A stretch of DNA of 13,568 nt from Caldivirga sp. UBA161. GTDB lineage: Archaea; Thermoproteota; Thermoprotei; Thermoproteales; Thermocladiaceae. Numbering within the stretch: the stretch's first letter is position 1; each line of letters opens with the position of its first letter. The position numbers and the translations under genes are program-made. The stretch covers positions 13,225 through 26,792 of the forward strand of contig NZ_DAXS01000075.1 in NCBI RefSeq assembly GCF_002506515.1, in the 5' to 3' direction. The notes under the pieces are model-generated. The model saw only the letters and a program-made list of their open reading frames with translations, did no database searches and was not told the DNA's origin. Positions 7,208 through 13,568 of this stretch are shown here, in pieces.

Positions 7208-9053
7208 GCAGTAAAGCCACCACGTGTTCGCAGGGTTTCATTGAATTCCTACATTTACTACAGCTCCATACTTCATTCTTTAAGTCAACTTCAACCCTGG
7301 CTCCATTAACATACCCCCTTATCACTGAGCCGTTTAATGATTCATCACTTATCTTATCTAGGAGTAGTTTAGCCCTCTCTATAGTTAATTTAGGTATCCT
7401 TAAGCCCATCATCCTGCCTACTTCATTCTCATAATCTTCACTCTTAACGCCCCAGTACTTATCTAGGTTTATGTCGCCTCCACCATACTCAAGTACCCTA
7501 TTCCTAAGCTTCACGATTATTGGTACTTGGCCACCAACTATTGGGCCCATTATTAGTGATTCACCAATGTTTAGTGATGCAAGTATCTTATCTAGGTTAC
7601 TGTTCATTAATTCCCCAGCCTCAAGTAATGCCTCCCTATCCTTAGGATTCACTATCCTGAGTAATGCGTAATTCTGCACTTGACTTAATATATCCTGGTC
7701 AATTTTCGATGGCCTCTGCGTTATTAGCACTAGGAAGACGCCGAATTTCCTACCCTCCATGGCTATCCTTGAGAGTACACTATACGTTAAAGTCCTCTTA
7801 CCATTACCTGGGGCGAAGCGGTGGGCTTCCTCAACAATAATAACCACTGGGTAAGGGTACTTGGGGCCGGGTAACCTCCTCACGTAATTTATCCTAGCCT
7901 TAAGAACCCTACTTAATATACTGTATGCTACATGGTCTTGAACTGAGTCATCTAAGCCAGCTAGGTTAATTATTGAGGCGTGCCTAGCCTTAAGTAGCTT
8001 AAGTAAGCGTGTACTTAATGGTGAGTAAACCCCAAGTCTCCTAAGCTTCCTAACATACCTCTTAGCCGCTAATGCAGCATGCCTACCAGCTGATTCGCTG
8101 GCTAAGTCATTAAGTTCAGATAAGACTACTGTAAGCTTCCTGAAGTACTTATTATCATTTAAGTTACCTGTAGGGTACTTGGTGCCGAATAGGTTCTGCA
8201 GCATACCCACCTGTATTCTCCTGCCTGAGGCTACTTGAGCCAGGATCCTCTCCATATTCCTTAATGTGGCTAGCTTAGGGTCACTGTACGCCTTAGCCGC
8301 TAATTTAACGCAGCGGTGAGCCAGTGAAAAGGCTTCCCTAATCCTAATTGCCTTATCATCTATACCCGACACTGAGGCTATGTGGTCAGGGTCAGCAACC
8401 ATTAACCCAACCCTATAGGTTAAGTCACCGGTATGCTGCTTAGAAAGCTTGAACACTGTTAAACCGACGCCATCCATTTTACTCACGGTTTCCTTAGCCT
8501 TAACGTACTCACCATGTGGATCCAGGATCAGCACTGTGGCGCCTAACTTCAGTAACTCCTCAATAACTAGTACGCTTAGCCAAGTCTTACCATTACCAGT
8601 GGCCCCTATTATCGCCATATGCCTACTAATTGCCTTCTCATTTAGGCAAACCTTAACATCCTGCATGCTAGCCAAGTAGCCTATGCATAACCTACCTCTT
8701 AAGCCTAAATACGATTTAACCAATTCAGGGTCAGCTCTGTAAACAGGAGTGGATACTGGTGGTGGTGCCTCAGGTAGCTTCAATAAATCCCCAGCCTTCT
8801 TACCTATTATAAGTAGTTTAACTAAAACAGTCTCCACTGGCTTAACACCATCATTAAAGACCACTGGCGCTAAGGAGTCACTAACCCTATATAACTCACG
8901 GTTTATCCCAGTTACTTGAGCCAGAATCTTTGAACCCCCATGCTCATAGTAAACGTAGTCAAATAATTTAACACCATCAGCATACCTTGGGTTAGCGATC
9001 ATTGTTAATTCATCCACACCATTATTGCCAATTACGTAGCCCACTGGTTCCAT
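7167..9053 (-). CDS. herA: HerA-family DNA translocase/helicase with C-terminal SWIM zinc finger
   Basis: This protein has 628 residues. An N-terminal HAS-barrel (about 1-90), which in HerA contacts NurA, is followed by a RecA-like ATPase core with Walker A GATGNGKT (150-157), DPHGEY (178-183), Walker B VVIIVEEAH (403-411) and ITQRPSKID (444-452). A basic helical insertion lies between the Walker motifs (about 240-390). After the core a tail (about 560-628) reads like a SWIM domain: VNGARVEVDL, then Cys598-x2-Cys601-x6-Cys608-x-His610, then VVALLL. Canonical SWIM has CxC; here it is CxxC. Most HerA proteins I know are nearer 500 residues, so the tail is an addition. Known role: a hexameric ATP-driven translocase that feeds DNA to NurA for end resection. 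It is divergent from nurA. Function is secure at family level; the role of the SWIM tail is inferred. Confidence 0.88.
   Translation of the reverse strand: MEPVGYVIGNNGVDELTMIANPRYADGVKLFDYVYYEHGGSKILAQVTGINRELYRVSDSLAPVVFNDGVKPVETVLVKLLIIGKKAGDLLKLPEAPPPVSTPVYRADPELVKSYLGLRGRLCIGYLASMQDVKVCLNEKAISRHMAIIGATGNGKTWLSVLVIEELLKLGATVLILDPHGEYVKAKETVSKMDGVGLTVFKLSKQHTGDLTYRVGLMVADPDHIASVSGIDDKAIRIREAFSLAHRCVKLAAKAYSDPKLATLRNMERILAQVASGRRIQVGMLQNLFGTKYPTGNLNDNKYFRKLTVVLSELNDLASESAGRHAALAAKRYVRKLRRLGVYSPLSTRLLKLLKARHASIINLAGLDDSVQDHVAYSILSRVLKARINYVRRLPGPKYPYPVVIIVEEAHRFAPGNGKRTLTYSVLSRIAMEGRKFGVFLVLITQRPSKIDQDILSQVQNYALLRIVNPKDREALLEAGELMNSNLDKILASLNIGESLIMGPIVGGQVPIIVKLRNRVLEYGGGDINLDKYWGVKSEDYENEVGRMMGLRIPKLTIERAKLLLDKISDESLNGSVIRGYVNGARVEVDLKNEVWSCSKCRNSMKPCEHVVALLLKKAMNEAELMRK
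7178..7193. repeat. 16-bp direct repeat, right copy, inside the herA 3' end
   Basis: This exact copy of the sequence at 6841-6856 encodes the NEAEL residues of the HerA C-terminus on the minus strand and lies a few codons from its stop. Confidence 0.75.
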
Positions 9054-9211
9054 TCAAGTAATTCACATTGCATGCATTATTAAGTATTATTAGTAAGTAG
9101 AGTGTGGGATTTCCTTTAACTTTAATTCCCTAAAGTACCAGAATTAAGCACTAGTTCACTAATACTTTAAGGCTATACGGAACAGTGAAATAATCTAGTG
9201 CATGTTATTAG
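9054..9211. promoter_or_regulatory. Shared divergent promoter region of herA and nurA
   Basis: On the minus strand TTAATAAT (9076-9083) is centred about 26 bases before the herA ATG, supporting a leaderless mRNA. On the plus strand TACTTTAA (9163-9170) is the best TATA candidate for nurA, which would leave a leader of about 20 bases. Similar words TGCATGCATTATTA (9069-9082) and TGCATGTTATTA (9199-9210) occur near the two starts in the same orientation and could be a common operator. This is by-eye evidence only. Confidence 0.4.
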
Positions 9212-10492
9212 ATGATGCCGGACATATTCATGGACCTACTCATTAAGGAGCTTAATTCAATATCCAGTGAAGTAATGGGTATTGAGAATAATTTAATTGG
9301 CCTAGATGATGATGTAAATAAACTGTGGATTAAGATTAACGCCTCAGGCGGCTTCACAAAAGCAGTGGCTGTTGATGGTGGGTTACAGGAGGTTAAGTTG
9401 AGTAATGGTTACTCACTCAGTATGGCTAGGGCCATTGCTGTTAATAACATGGGTATGGAATCCATTAGGGCTGTTAAGGCTTCACTATTCCCTGAATCAT
9501 CACCAGGCGGCATATTGACAATGGGGATGCTTGAGGTTGAGGTAGCTTTAAGGGCTATTAATGAGTATGGTGGTTTAAGATTCATCCTCATGGATGGGTC
9601 ATTATTCGCTAAAATACTTGAGGCGCTGCACATAATACTATTGGGTAGGAACATTGGGGAGATATATGCAATACCTGAAGCCGTGAATCTGGTTAACGCC
9701 ACCTCTAAATTAATTAATGAAGCATTTAAGAGGGGGGTTAGGTTATTATTCATTAGTAAGGATAATAGCCTCAGGGTGTATAAGGAGTACTTAATCCTAA
9801 GGAGGTTAAGTGAAAGTAAGAATACTAGGCTTAGGGATTTGGCTAATGATGGGTTAAACTACTACTCAGTTACTTGGTCAAGGATACTGAGGGCACGCTT
9901 CTTTAAATTAATGAAAAGCCTCAGCGTAAGTGAGGAATCCCAATTGATAAGTATGCTCCTTAACCAATCTGTTAGTGACTCAATAATATTAACATCATCA
10001 CTACGCAGAATCAACTTAAACCACGGCATGGTGAAGCCAATGATTATAAGCGGTGGGTTAAGCCCACGATTAAGCCGCCTAACTGAATTGGACTTAGAAT
10101 CCCTGATAGAGAAGAGGCTTAATGAGTCATTAATAATGAGGGGGATTAAGCCAAGCCTAGACCCCTCAACGTTAATTAACCTACCTCAAATAGCCTTAAC
10201 CTACGTGGCCGTATCAAGGGATGACTCACCAATACTTGTTGAAATACCCATAAGGGGTGGCGGCTTCCTGCAGAGGCCTAGGATTAGGAACCCAGTTGAC
10301 GTCAGTGAACTCATTGAGGTTTCTGGGCCAATCATAAGTGATTATGTTGATCCAATTAGGTATAATGGATTATTAACACTAGCCCACGTTTACGCCAACT
10401 TTACTGTTAATCAGCTGAGTGAGTACATAGCTATGCTTCAAAATAAGCTTGGTTTAAGATTCTCGAGAAGGCTTGGCTTAACTATACTTTAG
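9212..10492 (+). CDS. nurA: NurA 5'-3' nuclease
   Basis: The 426-residue protein has the NurA domain. AVAVDGGLQE (Asp55) and FILMDGSLF (Asp128) carry the conserved metal-binding aspartates, 73 residues apart, the spacing I recall for the Sulfolobus enzyme (58 and 131). Glu108 or Glu110 is the likely third ligand, ISKD (181-184) supplies the conserved Lys, and PIRYNGLLTLAH (His392) is the C-terminal motif. Known role: a Mn-dependent 5'-3' exo/endonuclease that forms a dimer on the HerA hexamer and resects DNA ends. An in-frame TAG at 9209-9211 fixes the start at the ATG of 9212 or the second ATG at 9215. The divergent herA shares its upstream region. No mre11 or rad50 is present in the window. 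Assignment is confident. Confidence 0.9.
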   Translation: MMPDIFMDLLIKELNSISSEVMGIENNLIGLDDDVNKLWIKINASGGFTKAVAVDGGLQEVKLSNGYSLSMARAIAVNNMGMESIRAVKASLFPESSPGGILTMGMLEVEVALRAINEYGGLRFILMDGSLFAKILEALHIILLGRNIGEIYAIPEAVNLVNATSKLINEAFKRGVRLLFISKDNSLRVYKEYLILRRLSESKNTRLRDLANDGLNYYSVTWSRILRARFFKLMKSLSVSEESQLISMLLNQSVSDSIILTSSLRRINLNHGMVKPMIISGGLSPRLSRLTELDLESLIEKRLNESLIMRGIKPSLDPSTLINLPQIALTYVAVSRDDSPILVEIPIRGGGFLQRPRIRNPVDVSELIEVSGPIISDYVDPIRYNGLLTLAHVYANFTVNQLSEYIAMLQNKLGLRFSRRLGLTIL

Positions 10493-10569
10493 AATTAAAA
10501 CATGAGCACCATGAAAAATGCCGGTAGAGTGGATGAAGGTTGTAAACTGCAAAAACAATAAACCATTCA

Positions 10570-10584
10570 AAGAACCCAGTTCTT
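10570..10584. repeat. Short inverted repeat in the nurA-UPF0047 spacer
   Basis: AAGAAC-CCA-GTTCTT is a perfect 6-bp inverted repeat with a 3-base loop, 78 bases after the nurA stop. It may be a weak hairpin or an operator half-site pair. It has no T tail and is short enough to arise by chance. Confidence 0.3.
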
Positions 10585-10631
10585 CAGGATGGGAGAGTAA
10601 GTCGGTTAAGGCCTAATTACTACTGGAAGCA

Positions 10632-10640
10632 TTTAAAAAT
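10632..10640 (+). promoter_or_regulatory. TATA box of the UPF0047-DUF92 operon
   Basis: TTTAAAAAT lies about 28 bases before the ATG at 10664, with the same core as the HTH_10 gene promoter. The mRNA is probably leaderless. Confidence 0.6.
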
Positions 10641-10663
10641 AATCAAGCAACCGCTATAGTTTA

Positions 10664-11077
10664 ATGAAGGTATTTGTGAAGGAGCTTAAGTACGCTTCAA
10701 GGAGGCAGGTTGAGGTTATTGACATCACCAGTGATGTTGAGGAGGTTGTTAATGAAAGCGGCATTAGGAATGGCTTCATCATAGTATTTGCCCCCCACGC
10801 CACAGCAGCGGTTATATTAAATGAGAATGAGAGTGGGTTACTTAAGGATATTGAGGATAAGATCCTTGAATTATTTCCAAGGAGCGGAAATTATAGGCAT
10901 AATTTAATTGATGATAATGCTAATTCACATTTAGCAAGTGCCTTCCTAGGGCAGGGTAAGGTAATACCACTTATTAATGGTTCATTAGTAAGGGGTACTT
11001 GGCAGAACATACTCCTAGTGGAACTTGATGGACCCAGGGCTATTAGGAGGGTTATTGTTGAGGTGATTGGTGAGTGA
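10664..11077 (+). CDS. UPF0047 / YjbQ family protein
   Basis: The 137-residue protein covers the whole UPF0047 family length. Conserved marks are APHATAAV (His45), YRHN (His79), DDNANSHL (His89), GTWQ (111-114) and VELDGPR near the end. The clustered histidines form the family's presumed metal/active site. Family knowledge: trimeric cytosolic proteins found in all domains; Escherichia coli YjbQ shows weak thiamine-phosphate-synthase activity, but the physiological reaction is unsettled. The start fits a leaderless promoter. The stop codon overlaps the start of the DUF92 gene (GTGA), so the two are co-transcribed and probably translationally coupled. Confidence 0.9.
   Translation: MKVFVKELKYASRRQVEVIDITSDVEEVVNESGIRNGFIIVFAPHATAAVILNENESGLLKDIEDKILELFPRSGNYRHNLIDDNANSHLASAFLGQGKVIPLINGSLVRGTWQNILLVELDGPRAIRRVIVEVIGE
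11060..11066 (+). promoter_or_regulatory. Shine-Dalgarno site for the DUF92 gene
   Basis: GAGGTGA sits inside the end of the UPF0047 gene, 7 bases before the GTG at 11074, and matches the anti-Shine-Dalgarno core. It supports the GTG start and shows that the internal operon gene uses a ribosome binding site while leading genes here do not. Confidence 0.65.
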
Positions 11078-11970
11078 ATAATATTGAGGTATTGGCAGCT
11101 TACCTAGTCATTGGTTTATCAGCCTCAGTGGCATTAAGCGTAATTGCGGTTAAGGCTAAGGTAATAAGGAGGGGGGCCGTGCCTCAATCAGTGCTTGTGG
11201 GTACTCTAGTAACATTATCAGGGCTCCCATCGGTCCTACTATTCATTCTATTCCTCCTCTACGCAACAATAGTAACCAGGTTAGGTAAGGAACCTAAGAT
11301 TAAACTGGGCGTGGCCTATGACCTGGAGGGTAGGGGTGCGCGTCAAGTTGCTGCGGTGGGTTTTACACCATCAGTAATGGCAATGGTGAGTGCAGCAACA
11401 TATGCAGTTGGCTTAGCTGCAGTGGCTAAAATATTCCTAATCTCCTACGTGGCGTCACTGGCGGCAACATCAGCTGACACATGGGCCAGTGAAATTGGGG
11501 TACTTTCAAGGAGTAATCCATTCCTAGTCACAATGCCCAAGGCCAAGGTGACTCCAGGTACATCTGGTGCGGTTACATTACTTGGTGAATTAAGTTCACT
11601 GGCTGGTTCAGCAGCAATAGCCTTAACCTACCTAGCCTTAGCCGCAGCCTTCAATCACTCACCCAACTGGGTTAAATTCAACTGGACCACGGTTAACCCA
11701 ACTATTCAAGTGGTATTACTGGTCTTCGCATTAGGTTACCTTGGTGAAGTATTAGATAGTTTACTGGGTGCTTTAACTCAACCCAAGTATTACTGCGATA
11801 GGTGCGGCATGGTTACTGAACAGGAGGTGCATACATGTGGGGGTAGGGCTAGGTTAATTTATGAACCGAGGATTAAATTGAGTAATGAGGATGTTAACCT
11901 ATTAACCAGCCTAATAGTAGCCATTACTACAGTGCTAGTGACTTTAGCATTCAGCCATTTATTAGGTTAA
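11074..11970 (+). CDS. DUF92 (COG1836, TMEM19/VTE6-like) polytopic membrane protein
   Basis: This 298-residue protein starts with GTG. It has several hydrophobic helices (for example about 4-26, 38-68, 96-130, 172-193, 210-234, 278-296). DUF92 landmarks are LEGRGARQVAAVG (84-96), SADTWASEIG (133-142), PGTSGAVTLLG (161-171), DSLLGA (228-233) and NEDVN (271-275). A loop near 241-255 holds Cys241-x2-Cys244-x8-His253-x-Cys255, a likely zinc knuckle. Plant VTE6 in this family is a phytyl-phosphate kinase, so a polyprenyl-phosphate kinase role in isoprenoid salvage is plausible here but inferred. The gene overlaps the UPF0047 gene by 4 bases. The stop codon lies in the palindrome GGTTAATTAACC (11965-11976). 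Confidence 0.88.
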   Translation: MNNIEVLAAYLVIGLSASVALSVIAVKAKVIRRGAVPQSVLVGTLVTLSGLPSVLLFILFLLYATIVTRLGKEPKIKLGVAYDLEGRGARQVAAVGFTPSVMAMVSAATYAVGLAAVAKIFLISYVASLAATSADTWASEIGVLSRSNPFLVTMPKAKVTPGTSGAVTLLGELSSLAGSAAIALTYLALAAAFNHSPNWVKFNWTTVNPTIQVVLLVFALGYLGEVLDSLLGALTQPKYYCDRCGMVTEQEVHTCGGRARLIYEPRIKLSNEDVNLLTSLIVAITTVLVTLAFSHLLG

Positions 11971-11999
11971 TTAACCAGCTTAATCAACGTTAATGCGTA

Positions 12000-12031
12000 T
12001 ATTCAGGAATCATACTCCTGAGTATTCAGGA
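12000..12031. repeat. Direct and inverted repeat cluster in the DUF92-wHTH spacer
   Basis: TATTCAGGA occurs at 12000-12008 and 12023-12031, 23 bases apart (about two helical turns). Between them TCCTGA (12016-12021) is the inverse of TCAGGA (12003-12008). It lies 60-90 bases upstream of the small winged-helix gene and could be a regulator site. The repeats are short and the reading is tentative. Confidence 0.35.
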
Positions 12032-12061
12032 CTAGATAACGTATACTTAGTGAATCATACC

Positions 12062-12071
12062 TTGTTAAATA
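12062..12071 (+). promoter_or_regulatory. TATA-like box of the small winged-helix gene
   Basis: TTGTTAAATA is centred about 25 bases before the ATG at 12091 and supports that start over an overlapping out-of-frame ORF that begins at 11993. Confidence 0.4.
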
Positions 12072-12090
12072 GGGGGATTCCAGTTAATTC

Positions 12091-12435
12091 ATGGCTGCTC
12101 AGGAACGCGCAAACTACCCCTCTGACTTTAGAGAAGTTGAAAGGTGGGTTAGTGAAGCCCTCTACAGGTCAATTAGCAGAGCCATGGGGACCTGCGTCAG
12201 CTTCACACCCAAGACACTATTAGAGTACATTAATAAGGAGAACGTTATACCAGTTGTATTAACCCTAATCAAACACATACTGGAGGAGCTCTATAAGCAT
12301 GGATTACTGGAGAAGGATCAGAGTAGGAGTATAATTAGGTATAGGGTGTGTAGGGATAGCCCACTATGGAATCTGGCTAAAGATAGCCAGGACCCATCAA
12401 AAATACTAACCCTCCTAATGACTATAGTGGAGTAG
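12091..12435 (+). CDS. Small hypothetical protein with possible winged-helix fold
   Basis: The 114-residue, soluble, mainly helical protein is one I do not recognise. Residues about 38-87 read as helix (PKTLLEYI), helix (VLTLIKHILEELYKHGLL) and a possible wing (RSIIRYRVCRDS), the order expected in a winged-helix DNA-binding domain. There are two cysteines (35 and 87) and no membrane segment. The codon use matches the neighbours and a TATA-like box stands at the right distance, so I take it as a real gene. The stop is only 2 bases from the stop of the convergent dehydrogenase gene. A DNA-binding role is inferred from the fold pattern alone. Confidence 0.65.
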   Translation: MAAQERANYPSDFREVERWVSEALYRSISRAMGTCVSFTPKTLLEYINKENVIPVVLTLIKHILEELYKHGLLEKDQSRSIIRYRVCRDSPLWNLAKDSQDPSKILTLLMTIVE

Positions 12436-12437
12436 AG

Positions 12438-13436
12438 TTAAGGCACCAGTAGTATCTTACCTATCCTTGATCCTGATTGAAGAGCCTCAAGGGCCCTCCC
12501 AAAATCGTGCAGCGGATACTTGGCAGCCACCACAGGCTCCAGCTTACTTAACTTAACCATATTAAACACTGAGGCTACATCACTTCTATTAGCTGCAATA
12601 TTGCTAACTATTGCCACATCCTTAAGTATCACGTAACCTAACCTCAATGGATACGATTCATCAGGGTTCACATTACCCACTAGCAGTATTCTACCACCTG
12701 TTCTAAGGCTCCTTAGGGATTCATTAATGGTAGGTGTTCCCACAGCCTCAATTACAGCATCAACGCCATCACCTAGGCTCCTCTTAACCTCCTCACTGAA
12801 TCTTGAACCAACTATAACGCTATCAGCGAATCTGCTTAAAACCTTAGCCTTATCCTCATGGCTAGTTACAGCTACTACCCTAGCTCCCATTGCCTTGGCA
12901 AGCTGAACAGCGTGAACACCAACACCACCACCTGCACCAGTCACTAGCACGGTTTCACCAACACTTAACCCAATCCTCCTAAGCCCCTTATGAATCATGG
13001 CTAATACGCATGGTGTTAAAACAGCTAACTCATCACTAACCCAATCAGGAACCTTAACAAGTGAGTTACCTGTAACTCTAGCATACTCTGCGAAGAATCC
13101 ATCAACCTCCTCACCAAAGCTAAGCCTACTCCTGCAATAAGACTCCTCACCCCTAAGGCACATGTCGCATGTACCATCAACACTATGGAGAATGGGTACA
13201 ACCCTATCACCAGGCCTAAACCTAGCATCCCTAGACTCCTCAACAACACCAACAGCCTCATGGCCAAGTACCACAGGATACCTCATCCTCGGGTAATAAC
13301 CCCTCAATTGAAGTAAATCCCTATAACACAACGCCGCATACTTAACCCTAATTAATACTTCACCAATCCCTGGATCCGGCCTAGGTGACTCAGCAACCTC
13401 AAACCTACCCCTTCCAGTAACTATAATGGACTTCAC
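12438..13436 (-). CDS. Zinc-dependent medium-chain dehydrogenase/reductase, acryloyl-CoA reductase-like
   Basis: This protein has 332 residues from a GTG start. Its N-terminal GroES-like domain holds ALCYRDLLQL (Cys37), GHE (His59, Glu60) and Cys143, the catalytic-zinc positions. The structural-zinc loop reads DGTCDMC...C with Asp87, Cys90, Cys93 and Cys101, so Asp replaces the usual first Cys. The Rossmann domain has GAGGGVG (167-173). ALCYRDLLQL, YYPRMRYPVVLGHE and DGFFAEYA closely match, from memory, the acryloyl-CoA reductase of Metallosphaera (3-hydroxypropionate/4-hydroxybutyrate cycle). Substrate in this organism is unproven; an alcohol or other enoyl-CoA substrate is possible. The longest frame starts with TTG at 13457, but the GTG at 13436 aligns with family N-termini and lies about 27 bases after a TATA box. 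Confidence 0.85.
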   Translation of the reverse strand: MKSIIVTGRGRFEVAESPRPDPGIGEVLIRVKYAALCYRDLLQLRGYYPRMRYPVVLGHEAVGVVEESRDARFRPGDRVVPILHSVDGTCDMCLRGEESYCRSRLSFGEEVDGFFAEYARVTGNSLVKVPDWVSDELAVLTPCVLAMIHKGLRRIGLSVGETVLVTGAGGGVGVHAVQLAKAMGARVVAVTSHEDKAKVLSRFADSVIVGSRFSEEVKRSLGDGVDAVIEAVGTPTINESLRSLRTGGRILLVGNVNPDESYPLRLGYVILKDVAIVSNIAANRSDVASVFNMVKLSKLEPVVAAKYPLHDFGRALEALQSGSRIGKILLVP

Positions 13437-13458
13437 GGCATTTAACCAAGCACCCAAC

Positions 13459-13467
13459 TTTATTAAA
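13459..13467 (-). promoter_or_regulatory. TATA box of the dehydrogenase gene
   Basis: TTTAATAAA on the minus strand is centred about 27 bases before the GTG at 13436. It lies immediately upstream of the alternative TTG at 13457, far too close for that codon to be a leaderless start. Confidence 0.55.
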
Positions 13468-13568
13468 TATTTAATTCAACTGCTAAGAATAATTAAAACA
13501 TAGTTAACCTCAGCTAAAGAAGCAGGAGGAATGAGGCCATTAATCCAACTAGAAATTAATTATCAACT

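Noticed and set aside
10502..10561. 19-codon ORF (MSTMKNAGRVDEGCKLQKQ) just after nurA
   Set aside because: It is too short, with no promoter at the right spacing and no Shine-Dalgarno site; most likely chance.
11965..11976. Palindrome GGTTAATTAACC at the DUF92 stop codon
   Set aside because: It has no loop or T tail for termination and is AT-rich and short; reported only as part of the gene description.
11993..12223. 76-codon plus-strand ORF between the DUF92 and winged-helix genes
   Set aside because: Its second half overlaps the better-supported 12091-12435 gene in another frame, it has no TATA box at the expected distance, and the peptide has no recognisable pattern.
13531..13568. ATG after AGGAGGA, open to the window end (MRPLIQLEINYQ)
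   Set aside because: The purine-rich site abuts the ATG with almost no spacing, no TATA box is at about 26 bases, and only 12 codons are visible, so it cannot be supported as a gene.

Overview
The window reads as a stretch of a hyperthermophilic crenarchaeal chromosome, most likely of the order Thermoproteales and perhaps close to Caldivirga or Vulcanisaeta. This is inferred from gene content (HerA/NurA, DUF92, UPF0047, HTH_10 regulator, a crenarchaeal acryloyl-CoA-reductase-like enzyme, a sulfur/CoA-disulfide-type flavoprotein), from AGG/TTA-rich codon use, and from archaeal TATA boxes centred about 25-28 bases upstream of most lone or leading start codons. No database search was possible, so the taxon is a guess. 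No tRNA, rRNA, CRISPR array or intact transposon is visible.

Layout, left to right. Bases 1-1281 hold the 3' part of an FAD/NAD(P) disulfide-reductase-type oxidoreductase. A complete M24 prolidase-like peptidase follows (1418-2509), then a Bat-type HTH_10 regulator (2664-3353) and a secreted, membrane-anchored, Tyr/Asn-rich protein that looks like a gluzincin metallopeptidase without its active site (3529-4584). On the minus strand come an MqnD-family menaquinone-pathway protein (4600-5400) and an MFS transporter (5532-6764). A 402-base gene-poor stretch (6765-7166) holds a decayed small ORF and one half of a 16-bp direct repeat; the other half lies inside the 3' end of the next gene.

The most interesting part is 7167-10492: a HerA-family DNA translocase (minus strand) with an extra C-terminal SWIM-type zinc finger, divergent from a NurA nuclease (plus strand) across a 158-base shared upstream region. 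HerA and NurA form a DNA-end resection machine in archaea. Here the two genes are back to back, with no mre11 or rad50 beside them in this window.

The right end has a two-gene operon, UPF0047/YjbQ plus a DUF92 membrane protein (GTGA overlap, internal Shine-Dalgarno), then a small winged-helix-like hypothetical (12091-12435) that converges almost end to end on an acryloyl-CoA-reductase-like medium-chain dehydrogenase (12438-13436, minus strand).

Two start codons were moved inward from the longest ORF (to 5400 and 13436), because family alignment and TATA-box distance agree on the shorter protein. The window looks like ordinary chromosomal housekeeping and accessory genes; HerA-SWIM/NurA is the only candidate here for an unusual system.
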